Assembly: GCA_028283655.1 (NCBI GenBank)
Contig: JAPWKE010000003.1
Location: 496,001-560,000 of the forward strand
DNA length: 64,000 nt
Direction: 5' to 3'
Origin: Acidobacteriaceae bacterium
GTDB taxonomy: Bacteria > Acidobacteriota > Terriglobia > Terriglobales > Acidobacteriaceae
Of the stretch, positions 9,023 to 18,812 are shown piece by piece. Numbering within the stretch: the stretch's first letter is position 1; each line of letters begins with the position of its first letter. Both the position numbers and the translations under genes were made by a program. The notes below the pieces were generated by a model. That model was not told the origin of the DNA. It made no database searches and was given only the letters and a program-made list of their open reading frames with translations.

Positions 9023-11014
9023 TTATCGCAGCTTTCCGTCCATCCCCGTCTTTCTTAGTTTCGGGTACCAGGTGAACTGTGCTGCCACAATGAAGTTGTT
9101 CTGTTGATTCGGCTTGTAGAGCGCGGTGCCGGTATAAGGAATGGCCGCGCCAGGATTGGTGGATTGATACACCGGTGCCTTCCAGCGTTCGTATTGCACC
9201 CATCCATCCAGCTCGAGATTGTGGCCCAGGCGCTTTACGACTTCGCCTTTTATCTGGCTCTGCGTTACGCCGCCAGAGATAAAGTCTTTCGGCGCCTGCT
9301 TGGTCATATACATCATCTGGACCCACTCATTGCCGCTCAGATGGTAGGTCAGCCATGCCTGGCCGCCCTTCGCTTCACGGCCAACCCAGTCACCCATGAT
9401 GAAGCCTTTGTTCGTGTATCCCTGCAGTTGGACAATCTCGTAGTAGTTGAACTGTCCACCTTGCGACCGCAGTGTCGAGGTGTCGGTTGATGTTGCTTCC
9501 ACGCGCAGATCAAGCCTTGGAATGCCTGGTACATGCGAGAGGTAGATGCCTGGCCGATAGGCCGCACGCCGCGGCGCGGAGATGGGGGTCACGTCATCAT
9601 GCGCGATCGTATCGACGTACAACGTCATGGAGTGGCGCAGAAACGGCAACCGATAGCTGAAGTTGAACGTCGAGTAACGAGCACCCGGATCGTTCCGTGA
9701 GTACTTCTCTGCGGATGTTGTGTCATTGATATCGAAGAAGCTCTTCAGGAACGTGTGAATCGTAATGGGGGAATGGCCTTTGCCGCCCCAGATCACCGTA
9801 CGTTCAAAGCCGAACTGAAAGTTGGACGAGGGTTGGAACTCAAACATCTCTGCATGGACCCACGGATCATTTGGTGAGGTGTGTCCCTTGAGCGATCCGA
9901 CAAAAAAGTCATAGCGCAGTGGCCCCAGCACATGCTTGATCAACGGGATGTACATTGGCTCGACGCGGTTAATGCGGAAAGAATAGATGTTTTCTGCATT
10001 GTTAGACCACGCCATGGCTCCGCCGTAACCCGGCCCCATCCATGCATCCGTTTTGCCAAACGAAATTTCATGCCCTGCTGCATGGAATGAAATAGCTGCT
10101 TCCTGCAGACGGAAATTATTCTGAGAGCCGGTATTGCCGTAGGGAATCGTGTCCTGAACATAGGTTGCCGGCATAGGGCAGCCCGTCACATAGTCGTTGC
10201 AGGAGAGTTGGCTCGCGACAGCGTAGGAGTATCCGGGAATGGACGGTGCGTGCTGATACTCACCGCGCACATGCAGCGAGAAGCGCCACCACTCGTTGGT
10301 CGTAGAAAATCCGGTAACGTTGTTGAAGCCTTCGCCATAGGGGCGACCGTAGTCGTTGTACTGTGATTGCCCAAGGTGATAGCTGTCGCGAAGAGTCAGG
10401 CCGTTGATGCCGGAGAGTCGCGTGTAGAACTTATCGACGCCATAAGTCGCGCCCCAGTTCTCTTGTCGATCGGCTTCGTCGGCTAGATACTCTTTGAGCT
10501 TTGCCAGGATTTCGATCGCTTGCTCATTCTGTTCGCTCATCACCTTTGGTTCGGTGAGCTGCAGCATGTGTAGCAGGGAACGCCGCGTCCACGGGCGCAT
10601 GGCAAGAAACGCTGTGTCCAGGTAGCCCAGGGAGTAGAGGCGCATGGCCATCGGGTACACGGGCGAGTCGACAGGGATGTACGCGCTACCGAGGTGATCC
10701 TCGGTCGTTGGAGGAAGTGGCGCGTACGGCGCGACGGAAGGCACTGTGGAAGCCGGGATCGGTTGCGGAACCGCTGCCTGTGCAGGTGCCTGCTGCACGT
10801 CGTTCTGCACTGGCTGGCCTTTCGGGGAGGCATAGCCGGGCAGATAGGGCGCAGGGACTTCCTTCGTTGTGGACGAGGTGGGAACGCTCGCAACAGGAGG
10901 GGCTGGCGGGGTAGCGGGAGCCTGAGCCGCGGCGAGCGTCGCGGCGACAAAAGGAAGCCCAGAAAATGCACAGAGGCGCGCATACCGGCGGAGAGAATGC
11001 CCAAAGGCTGACAT
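9023..11014 (-). CDS. Wzi-like capsule assembly outer-membrane protein
   Basis: The product is about 663 residues from the ATG at 11014, which gives a clean signal sequence (SGLPFVAATLAAAQA). The frame is open further upstream but that part overlaps the next gene. A Pro/Ala-rich linker (about 30..95) precedes a helical part and then a long beta-barrel-like region rich in aromatic, alternating strands, for example NEWWRFSLHVRGEYQHAPS and EISFGKTDAWMGPGYGGA. This pattern fits the Wzi family of outer-membrane barrels that anchor capsule or exopolysaccharide. The location next to ugd and the decarboxylase supports it. The call rests on motif recall; a generic outer-membrane porin-like protein is the alternative. 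Confidence 0.72.
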   Translation of the reverse strand: MSAFGHSLRRYARLCAFSGLPFVAATLAAAQAPATPPAPPVASVPTSSTTKEVPAPYLPGYASPKGQPVQNDVQQAPAQAAVPQPIPASTVPSVAPYAPLPPTTEDHLGSAYIPVDSPVYPMAMRLYSLGYLDTAFLAMRPWTRRSLLHMLQLTEPKVMSEQNEQAIEILAKLKEYLADEADRQENWGATYGVDKFYTRLSGINGLTLRDSYHLGQSQYNDYGRPYGEGFNNVTGFSTTNEWWRFSLHVRGEYQHAPSIPGYSYAVASQLSCNDYVTGCPMPATYVQDTIPYGNTGSQNNFRLQEAAISFHAAGHEISFGKTDAWMGPGYGGAMAWSNNAENIYSFRINRVEPMYIPLIKHVLGPLRYDFFVGSLKGHTSPNDPWVHAEMFEFQPSSNFQFGFERTVIWGGKGHSPITIHTFLKSFFDINDTTSAEKYSRNDPGARYSTFNFSYRLPFLRHSMTLYVDTIAHDDVTPISAPRRAAYRPGIYLSHVPGIPRLDLRVEATSTDTSTLRSQGGQFNYYEIVQLQGYTNKGFIMGDWVGREAKGGQAWLTYHLSGNEWVQMMYMTKQAPKDFISGGVTQSQIKGEVVKRLGHNLELDGWVQYERWKAPVYQSTNPGAAIPYTGTALYKPNQQNNFIVAAQFTWYPKLRKTGMDGKLR

Positions 11015-11037
11015 GCTCTCAGTGTACCTGCGCGAAG

Positions 11038-11718
11038 TTACTGAGGCCGTGAGATGTTGCGTGCCGCAAGGTACCGCTTCAAACGTCCCAAAGGTGTTTG
11101 CGATGGCGTCAACTTTGTGGCTGCTGGCGTGACCACGGCCCAGATTACGCAAGGACCGAGCGTTGTGCGGCCGCGCAGTGTAGCTTCCTGCATGGCTCGA
11201 TACATCGCCACGGCATCGTCGCCGTCCACCGTGAGAATCGGCATCTGCAGCTTGCGGCAGAGCGTTTCCAGCGCGGGCCACGTCAACGCCTTGCTGGCTG
11301 CTTTGCCTCGGCCTGCGGTGGCGTCAACGACGCAAAGCACGAACGGCAGGCGTTCCGTCTGCGCGATCGTCAGCGCATCCTCCCAGCCTTGCGCCTTCTC
11401 GCCTGCGGTCGTGTAGGCGAGCGCAATGCGGTCGCCAGTCAGTTGCAGGCCGCGCGCTGTAGCGGCTGCCAATGGCAGTCGCGTGGCCTCGTCGGCATAG
11501 CTTGCGGGGCTTTTGCGTGCAGGTCCAAGCAGCTCTGCCGGCTTGTCGCTCAGCGGCGACGAAAGATAGTCGCCTGCTTCCAGATGAATGGTCGTCGCGG
11601 CCAGTACGGCTTCGCGGCCAAACGGTGTGCGCTGCTTTTTCTCAAGCACGCGTGCGCGGGACAGAATGGTGAAAAGCTCCTGGAGCTTGCGGTGGGGAAG
11701 CAGCGGATTTTCAGCCAA
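11038..11718 (-). CDS. Degenerate dehydrogenase E1-alpha-like protein
   Basis: The 226-residue protein follows the layout of the E1-alpha subunit of 2-oxoacid dehydrogenases. It has KLQELFTILSRARVLEKKQ, then GREAVLAATTIHLEAGDYLS, then ALTIAQTERLPFVLCVVDA and MPILTVDGDDAVAMYRAMQ. However, it is far shorter than true E1-alpha (about 330..370 residues), and where the thiamine-diphosphate motif GDG..N should be it reads YTTAGEKAQGWEDA. It therefore probably cannot bind the cofactor in the normal way. It lies between the Wzi-like gene and aceE on the same strand, past a terminator. Whether it regulates, scaffolds or is a decaying paralogue is not known. Confidence 0.55.
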   Translation of the reverse strand: MAENPLLPHRKLQELFTILSRARVLEKKQRTPFGREAVLAATTIHLEAGDYLSSPLSDKPAELLGPARKSPASYADEATRLPLAAATARGLQLTGDRIALAYTTAGEKAQGWEDALTIAQTERLPFVLCVVDATAGRGKAASKALTWPALETLCRKLQMPILTVDGDDAVAMYRAMQEATLRGRTTLGPCVIWAVVTPAATKLTPSQTPLGRLKRYLAARNISRPQ

Positions 11719-11777
11719 GCGAAGCGACTCCTGCGACGTACGAGATGATGTGCCTAGAGTACACGTTCCCGGGCAAA

Positions 11778-11809
11778 GGAAAAGCCGCTTGCGAAGAAGC
11801 GGCTTTTCC
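11778..11809 (-). terminator. Terminator downstream of aceE
   Basis: A perfect 13-bp stem (GGAAAAGCCGCTT and its complement) with a 6-base loop lies 18 bp past the aceE stop. Read on the minus strand it ends in A/T-rich sequence, as in a rho-independent terminator. Confidence 0.8.
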
Positions 11810-11827
11810 TGCGGGCAATGAATCAGG

Positions 11828-14500
11828 CTAGGCTTTGGCTGCGCCGGACCATTCCGTGTTGATGTTCAGTTCGGCAAACGCTTTCTCGGCAACCTTGGGC
11901 TTCACGACGCCTTCGCGAACCAGCTTCGAGAGCGAAGCGGCCACGATCGACGGAGCATCCACCTCAAAGTGGCGGCGGAGGTTTTCGCGGTTGTCCGAGC
12001 GGCCGAAGCCGTCCGTGCCCAGCGTAACCAGGCGCGAGCCAAGCCACGGAGCAAGCCCGTCGGGCATCGACTTCATGTAGTCGCTCGCGGCCACGATCGG
12101 CCCCTTGGCTTCGCCAAGAGCTTCGACGATGTACGGCTTCTTCTCCGCAGCCGCCGGGTGCAGGCGGTTCCAGCGCTCGGTGTCGAGCGCATTGCGGCGA
12201 AGCTCGTTGTAGCTTGTCACCGACCATACGTCGGCCGCGATGCCGTACTTCTCCGCAAGAATTTCCTGCGCCTTCAGCACCTCGTTCAGGATCGGGCCTG
12301 CACCGAAGAGCTGCATCTGCGCGGGCTTGTCCGCAGCCTTGAACTTGTAGATGCCGCGCAGAATGCCTTCGCGGAGCTTGCCGTCAGCGTCCTCGGGCAT
12401 TGCCGGGTTGATGTAATCCTCGTTGTACATCGTGATGTAGAAGAAGCAGTTTTCGCTGTTCTCATACATCCGCTTCATGCCGTCCTGCACGATGACGGCG
12501 AGTTCGTAGACATATGCCGGATCGTAGGTGACGCAGGTAGGAATCGTGCCTGCGAGCACATGCGAGTGGCCGTCCTGATGCTGCAGGCCTTCGCCGAGCA
12601 TCGTCGTACGGCCCGCGGTGCCACCCATCAGGAAGCCCTTGCCGCGCGAGTCTGCAAACGCCCAGGCCATGTCGCCGATGCGCTGGAAGCCGAACATCGA
12701 GTAGTACAGGTAGAACGGCACCATCGGAATCTTGTAGTTGGTGTACGCCGTTCCGGCAGCGGTGAAGCTCGCCATCGAACCAGCTTCCGTGATGCCTTCT
12801 TCCAGAATCTGGCCGTTCTTTTTCTCGTTGTAGCCGAGCAGCATGTCCGCGTCGTGCGGCACGTACTTCTGGCCTTCCGGGGCGTAGATGCCGACAGCCT
12901 TCATCACCGATTCAAAGCCAAACGTACGGCCTTCGTCCGGGATGATCGGCACGATCAGCTTGCCGATCTCAGGGTTCTTCAACATGCCGTTCAGCATGTT
13001 CACAAAGCCCATCGTTGTTGAGATCGCGCGGCCGTTCGATCCAGCCAGCCAGGTCTTGAAGAAATCAAGCTGTGGGGCCTTGAACGTCGACTCCGGCACT
13101 TCGCGCTTGGGCAGGTAGCCGCCTAGTGCTACGCGGCGCTCATGCAGGTACTGAAGAGCCGCGTCGTCAGCAGCAGGACGGTAGAAGTCTGCGTTCTCGG
13201 CTGCACCAGCTGGCAAGGGGATGTTGAAACGCTCGACGAAGAGCGCCATGTCCTTGTCGGAAAGCTTCTTCTCGGAGTGGGTGGCGTTGCGGGCCTGTGC
13301 GGAGGGCATACCGTAGCCCTTGACCGTGTGCGCCAGGATGACCGTGGGGCCGCCCTTGTGCTCCATCGCACGCTTGTAGGCGTTGTAGATCTTCGAGGGG
13401 TCGTGGCCGCCACGGTGCAGGTTTGCCAGTTGCTCGTCGGTCTTATCTTCGACCAGCTTCAGCAACTCCGGGTACTTGCCGAAGAACTCGGCGCGCAGGT
13501 ACGCACCGTCCTTGGCCTTGAAGCGCTGGAAGTCGCCGTCGACGCACTCTTCCATGCGCTTGAGCAGCAGACCCTGGTGGTCGCGGGCGAAGAGTTCGTC
13601 CCAGTCCGATCCCCAGATCACCTTGATGACGTTCCAGTTTGCGCCACGGAAGGTGGCTTCGAGCTCATCAATGATGCGAGCGTTGCCGCGTACCGGGCCG
13701 TCGAGGCGCTGCAGGTTGCAGTTGACCACGAAGATCAGGTTGTCGAGCTTCTCGCGAGAACCCAGAGAGATTGCGCCGAGCGTGTCGACCTCGTCGGTCT
13801 CGCCGTCGCCCAGATAAGCCCAGATCTTGCGGTCGGTCTTCTCGATCAGGCTGCGGTTCTCAAGGTACTTCATGAAGCGTGCCTGGTAGATCGCGTTCAG
13901 CGGGCCGATGCCCATGGAGACGGTGGGGAACTGCCAGAAGTCCTGCATCAGCCACGGGTGCGGGTAGGAGCTAAGGCCCGGCGTGTCGCGCAGTTCGTGG
14001 CGGAAGTTCTTCAGACGCTGCTCGTCTAGGCGGCCTTCCAGGAAGGCGCGGGAGTAAACACCCGGCGACGCGTGGCCCTGGAAGTAGACGAAGTCGCCCG
14101 GCTGATCGCCGTAGGAGGCGCGGAAGAAGTGGTTGAAGCCAACTTCCAGCAGCGTGCACTGCGACGAGTACGTCGAAATATGGCCGCCAATGCCTGCGTC
14201 GTACTTGTTCTGCTTGTGCACCATGGCCATGGCGTTCCAGCGCAGCAGGGCCTCGATACGGTTTTCCTTCTCGCGATCACCCGGGTAGGGCACCTCGTCG
14301 TGCTTCGGAATTGTGTTCAGGTACGGTGTGACCACGTCGCCTGTAGCGGGGACACCGGCTTCGCGGGCGCGCGAACGCAGCGTCAGCAGCAGGTCGGCCG
14401 CGTGTTCCCAGTCATGTGCCACGACCTCGTCAAACGCTTCAATCCATTCGTGAACTTCGGCGATCAGGTCGTTCTTTACGGCTTCGTCGAGTGCTGCCAT
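11828..14500 (-). CDS. aceE: Pyruvate dehydrogenase E1 component, homodimeric type
   Basis: The enzyme decarboxylates pyruvate with thiamine diphosphate and passes the acetyl group to the E2 lipoyl domain of the pyruvate dehydrogenase complex. From the ATG at 14500 it is 890 residues, matching the roughly 887 of the E. coli protein; an open extension to 14713 has no family character. The cofactor motif is visible as YLGDGETDEVDTLGA, and other conserved parts are TYSSQCTLLEVGFNHFFR, GHASPGVYSRAFLEG and HTVKGYGMPSAQARNATH. The start has GGAG a short way upstream. No E2 or E3 gene is next to it. It is divergent from the alpha/beta hydrolase gene. Confidence 0.96.
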   Translation of the reverse strand: MAALDEAVKNDLIAEVHEWIEAFDEVVAHDWEHAADLLLTLRSRAREAGVPATGDVVTPYLNTIPKHDEVPYPGDREKENRIEALLRWNAMAMVHKQNKYDAGIGGHISTYSSQCTLLEVGFNHFFRASYGDQPGDFVYFQGHASPGVYSRAFLEGRLDEQRLKNFRHELRDTPGLSSYPHPWLMQDFWQFPTVSMGIGPLNAIYQARFMKYLENRSLIEKTDRKIWAYLGDGETDEVDTLGAISLGSREKLDNLIFVVNCNLQRLDGPVRGNARIIDELEATFRGANWNVIKVIWGSDWDELFARDHQGLLLKRMEECVDGDFQRFKAKDGAYLRAEFFGKYPELLKLVEDKTDEQLANLHRGGHDPSKIYNAYKRAMEHKGGPTVILAHTVKGYGMPSAQARNATHSEKKLSDKDMALFVERFNIPLPAGAAENADFYRPAADDAALQYLHERRVALGGYLPKREVPESTFKAPQLDFFKTWLAGSNGRAISTTMGFVNMLNGMLKNPEIGKLIVPIIPDEGRTFGFESVMKAVGIYAPEGQKYVPHDADMLLGYNEKKNGQILEEGITEAGSMASFTAAGTAYTNYKIPMVPFYLYYSMFGFQRIGDMAWAFADSRGKGFLMGGTAGRTTMLGEGLQHQDGHSHVLAGTIPTCVTYDPAYVYELAVIVQDGMKRMYENSENCFFYITMYNEDYINPAMPEDADGKLREGILRGIYKFKAADKPAQMQLFGAGPILNEVLKAQEILAEKYGIAADVWSVTSYNELRRNALDTERWNRLHPAAAEKKPYIVEALGEAKGPIVAASDYMKSMPDGLAPWLGSRLVTLGTDGFGRSDNRENLRRHFEVDAPSIVAASLSKLVREGVVKPKVAEKAFAELNINTEWSGAAKA

Positions 14501-14619
14501 GTGTCGGGTGCTCCAATGGGGAGGGTTATGCAAATTCGCACTGCAAGGATAAATGCCGCTTATGACAGTGCGCCAGTCTGGACATCCGATACTCGGTCCC
14601 AGGCGTCTTCTTACATAGT

Positions 14620-15453
14620 ATGGACGTACTTTCGCGCACGCCACCAGCTTCGGACCACCGTCTTGTGTATTCCAGCGGCGATCCTCACTTCGGAGACCTC
14701 TGGTTACCTGCAAATTTGAAGACAGGGCAGCGTGTTCCTGTCGTCGCGTTTTTCCACGGGGGATGGTGGAAAGCTCAGTACGATCTTGCCTACGCAGGCT
14801 TTCTTGCCGATGATTTGCGTCGTCAGGGCATCGCCGTCTGGTCGATCGAATATCGTCGGGTGGGCAATGCTGGTGGTGGTTGGCCGGGAACGTTTCAGGA
14901 CTGCGCCGCTGGTTTCGACTACCTGAAAACTCTTGCCCAGGCGTACCCGCTCGATCTGGAGCGGGTCGTCGTCAGCGGACACTCCGCGGGAGGGCACCTT
15001 GCCTTCTGGATAGCTGGCCGCCATCATCTACCGGAAGGTTCCCCGGTCTATCTGCCACGACCGGCGGTTGGCGTTCACGCTGCTGTTTCGCTTGCCGGGG
15101 CCGTCGATCTTCGCCTCACCTGCGACCTCGCCAGCGGGGAGTTTGCGCACGACAAGCGGATGGTCGCCGACCTGATGGGCGGTTTGCCTGCGGAGTATCC
15201 TGAACGCTTTGCAGCCGGAAACCCGGGCGATCTTCTTCCCCTCAGCGTGCCGCAGTGGCTTCTGCAGGGCACGCTCGATGACCAGATTCCGCCTGACCTG
15301 CCGCGTCGCTGGGCGGAGAACGCTCATCGTGCCCACGACGCTCCGGTCAGCGTTCAGATGCTCGAAGGGGCCGACCACTTTGACGTGGTCGACCCCGAGA
15401 GCAAACATTGGCCAGTCGTAGCGGCCACGTTTCGTAAAGCTTGTTTTTCGTAG
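14620..15453 (+). CDS. Alpha/beta hydrolase, esterase-like
   Basis: The 277-residue soluble protein has the full set of alpha/beta hydrolase marks. The oxyanion HGGWW is at residues 46..50 and the nucleophile serine is Ser122 in VSGHSAGGHLAFW. A likely acid lies in the DDQIPPDL loop, and the histidine is in EGADHFDVV near residue 256. The HGGW form is typical of carboxylesterases and kynurenine-formamidase-like enzymes. There is no signal peptide. The gene is divergent from aceE with 119 bp between starts, and is convergent with argJ. The substrate cannot be named from sequence. Confidence 0.85.
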   Translation: MDVLSRTPPASDHRLVYSSGDPHFGDLWLPANLKTGQRVPVVAFFHGGWWKAQYDLAYAGFLADDLRRQGIAVWSIEYRRVGNAGGGWPGTFQDCAAGFDYLKTLAQAYPLDLERVVVSGHSAGGHLAFWIAGRHHLPEGSPVYLPRPAVGVHAAVSLAGAVDLRLTCDLASGEFAHDKRMVADLMGGLPAEYPERFAAGNPGDLLPLSVPQWLLQGTLDDQIPPDLPRRWAENAHRAHDAPVSVQMLEGADHFDVVDPESKHWPVVAATFRKACFS

Positions 15454-15465
15454 TTCCGCGAAGGC

Positions 15466-16683
15466 CTAGGTGGAGTAATCCGCGTTGATCGAGACGTAAT
15501 CGTGCGTCAGATCGCAGGTCAGGAAGTCGGATGCGCCCTCGCCCTCACCAAAGTCGATGCGGATGGTGAACTCGCGTGCGCTCATCGCCTCGTGGCAACG
15601 GGCCTCGTCGTAGCTTGTCGATCGTGTGCCGTACTCAAAGACGGGCAGATCACCGATATGCACGGTCACCTTCGCTGGATCGAACGCCACGCCAGCCTTG
15701 CCCGCTGCGGCCAGAATGCGGCCCCAGTTGGGATCGGCCGAACTCCACGCCGTTTTGCAGAGAGGCGAGTTTCCGACAGACTTCGCCAGCGTGCGTGCTT
15801 CTTCGTTGCTGCGCATTCCTGTCACGGCGAGGCGCACGACGTGGGTTACGCCTTCGCCGTCGTCCACGATCTGGAACGCTAATGACTTAGTCACCTGCTG
15901 CAGCGCCGCGGCAAACTTCTTCGCAACGTCCTCGTCAGCCTCTACGCCACTCTTGCCGCTGGCCAGCAGCAGTACTGTGTCGTTGGTGGAGGTGTCGCCG
16001 TCGATGGAGATGGCGTTGTAGCTGTCTTCGACAGCCGGTTCCAGCATCGCCTGAAGGTCCTCCGCACGCACGGCGAGGTCGGTAAAGAGGTAGCTGAGCA
16101 TGGTCGCGTGCGGCGGCCCCAGCTGCGGGCCGATCATACCCGCGCCCTTCGCGCAGCCCCACAGCCGTACGGTCTTGCCGTCGTGCTCAAAGCTTGCTTC
16201 GGCGGTCTTCAGCTTCGTGTCGGTGGTCAGAATCGCTGTTCCGAACGCCTCGGCGTGCTGCTGTGAGCTGCCCAGCGCAGCCTTTGCTGCGGGAACCGCG
16301 GCGACCAGCTTTTCCACTGGCAACGGAACGCCGATGATGCCTGTTGAGGAAGGGAAAACCTCATCGAAGACGCAGTCAAAGGCGTTGGCGACGGCGATAC
16401 AGGTCTTCTGCGCGGCTTCGAGACCGTGGTCGCCGGTGCAGCAGTTCGCGTTGCCTGCGTTCACGATCACGGCGCGAACCTTGCTGCCATTGGCGGCGAG
16501 ATGCTGGCGTCCAACGATGACAGGCGCGGCGACGACCTGGTTTTTCGTAAACATGACTGCGGCTACGGCCGGTTCATCGGCCACAGCCAGCGCAACATCG
16601 GGCTTGCCGGAAGCCTTGATGCCGGCGGTAACGGAGGCCCAGCGGAAGCCGAGCGGAAGTTGTGCGGGGGAAGAAGTGCTCAC
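15466..16683 (-). CDS. argJ: Bifunctional ornithine acetyltransferase / N-acetylglutamate synthase
   Basis: ArgJ makes N-acetylglutamate and moves acetyl from N-acetylornithine back to glutamate in arginine synthesis. The 405-residue precursor carries the cleavage site as HATMLSYLF, where Thr194 becomes the N-terminal nucleophile of the beta chain. Upstream is the conserved AKGAGMIGP, and NAGNANCCTGDHG marks the alpha chain. The start is GTG at 16683. A small membrane-protein gene (now frameshifted) ends 9 bp upstream on the same strand, which suggests a shared transcript. No other arginine genes lie in the window. Confidence 0.95.
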   Translation of the reverse strand: MSTSSPAQLPLGFRWASVTAGIKASGKPDVALAVADEPAVAAVMFTKNQVVAAPVIVGRQHLAANGSKVRAVIVNAGNANCCTGDHGLEAAQKTCIAVANAFDCVFDEVFPSSTGIIGVPLPVEKLVAAVPAAKAALGSSQQHAEAFGTAILTTDTKLKTAEASFEHDGKTVRLWGCAKGAGMIGPQLGPPHATMLSYLFTDLAVRAEDLQAMLEPAVEDSYNAISIDGDTSTNDTVLLLASGKSGVEADEDVAKKFAAALQQVTKSLAFQIVDDGEGVTHVVRLAVTGMRSNEEARTLAKSVGNSPLCKTAWSSADPNWGRILAAAGKAGVAFDPAKVTVHIGDLPVFEYGTRSTSYDEARCHEAMSAREFTIRIDFGEGEGASDFLTCDLTHDYVSINADYST

Positions 16684-16692
16684 ACGAAGATT

Positions 16693-16981
16693 TTACTGGT
16701 CGCGGCGCCGAATGCGAATCCAGAGCCGTTTCATCTGATATGCAATATCCACCAAAACAAGAAAGGCCAAAAGGGCCGCGCCAATGGCGCCCAGGTTGCT
16801 CACCCAGGTTGCTCACCCAGGTTGGCGTAAATCCGCAGCATAGCCAGCCCGGTGGGCAGTTTTGTTGCGCCCGATAGGTCACGGCAAGCTTCCAGAGGAA
16901 GGCCTGGCCCAGCAGCAGTCCCGTCAGGATCCAGAGGATGGTGAGCCAGCGACGCATGCCGTAGCGTACACCTGCCATCAA
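16693..16981 (-). pseudogene. Small two-helix membrane protein gene, broken by a 13-bp duplication
   Basis: The N-terminal frame starts at 16981 with a membrane helix (WLTILWILTGLLLGQAFLW) and then NCPPGWLCCGFTPTWVSNL. The C-terminal frame reads GAIGAALLAFLVLVDIAYQ and then MKRLWIRIRRRDQ before a stop at 16693. The two are out of frame only because a 13-bp unit is present twice. Removing one copy joins TWVSNL to GAIGAALLAF and gives an intact protein of 91 residues with two membrane helices and a basic tail. I do not recognise the family. The stop lies 9 bp before argJ, so the two were probably co-transcribed. Confidence 0.65.
16791..16823. repeat. 13-bp tandem repeat, 2.5 copies
   Basis: The unit CCAGGTTGCTCAC occurs at 16791..16803 and 16804..16816, followed by a partial copy to 16823. 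It lies inside the small membrane-protein gene and causes its frameshift. Confidence 0.95.
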
Positions 16982-17055
16982 ATCCTCTGCTTCTGAGCGG
17001 TATACTCACCAGATAACAGCGACGCGGTGAGGGTGGCGGCTGTGGAGGATTCTGA

Positions 17056-18528
<1,473 letters not shown>

Positions 18529-18542
18529 CTCGCTACAAGTAC

Positions 18543-18577
18543 AAAAGAAGGCCCGCGATCATCGCGGGCCTTCTTTT
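18543..18577 (+). terminator. thiC terminator
   Basis: A perfect inverted repeat with 17-base arms (AAAAGAAGGCCCGCGAT and its complement) lies 14 bp after the thiC stop and ends in TTTT. The A-rich left arm lets it work in both directions. Confidence 0.9.
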
Positions 18578-18770
18578 GCGTTCGAGGGAGAGTTGCTTCC
18601 TATAAGGCGACAGCCGCTGTGGCCGCTCATGGTGAACTTTGCGTCGAAGCTTTCTGCCAACTGGGTAGAGATGTGCCTGGGCAAAGGAGCGCCTCGACGC
18701 AACGAGCGCGAAGGCCGCCACGGGAGCGCAAAGGGATTGGAGGCTGCTGTGGGTAGTGATGAAAACAAAG

Positions 18771-18792
18771 AGGCGTGGCCGGAGCCACACCT
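18771..18792 (-). terminator. Probable terminator of the M28 peptidase gene
   Basis: Read on the minus strand, a 9-bp stem (one G-U pair) with a four-base loop is followed by CTCTTTGTTTT. It lies about 20 bp past the peptidase stop. The rest of 18578..18812 shows only short overlapping frames and no convincing gene. Confidence 0.55.
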
Positions 18793-18812
18793 TTTTGCTT
18801 TGTAGTTCAGGC

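Noticed and set aside
11969-14029. Two long plus-strand frames opposite aceE
   Set aside because: They are shadows of the highly biased aceE coding sequence and have no features of their own.
18533-18805. Small open frames on both strands between thiC and the peptidase gene
   Set aside because: They overlap each other and the terminators, and their products have no plausible start context or features.
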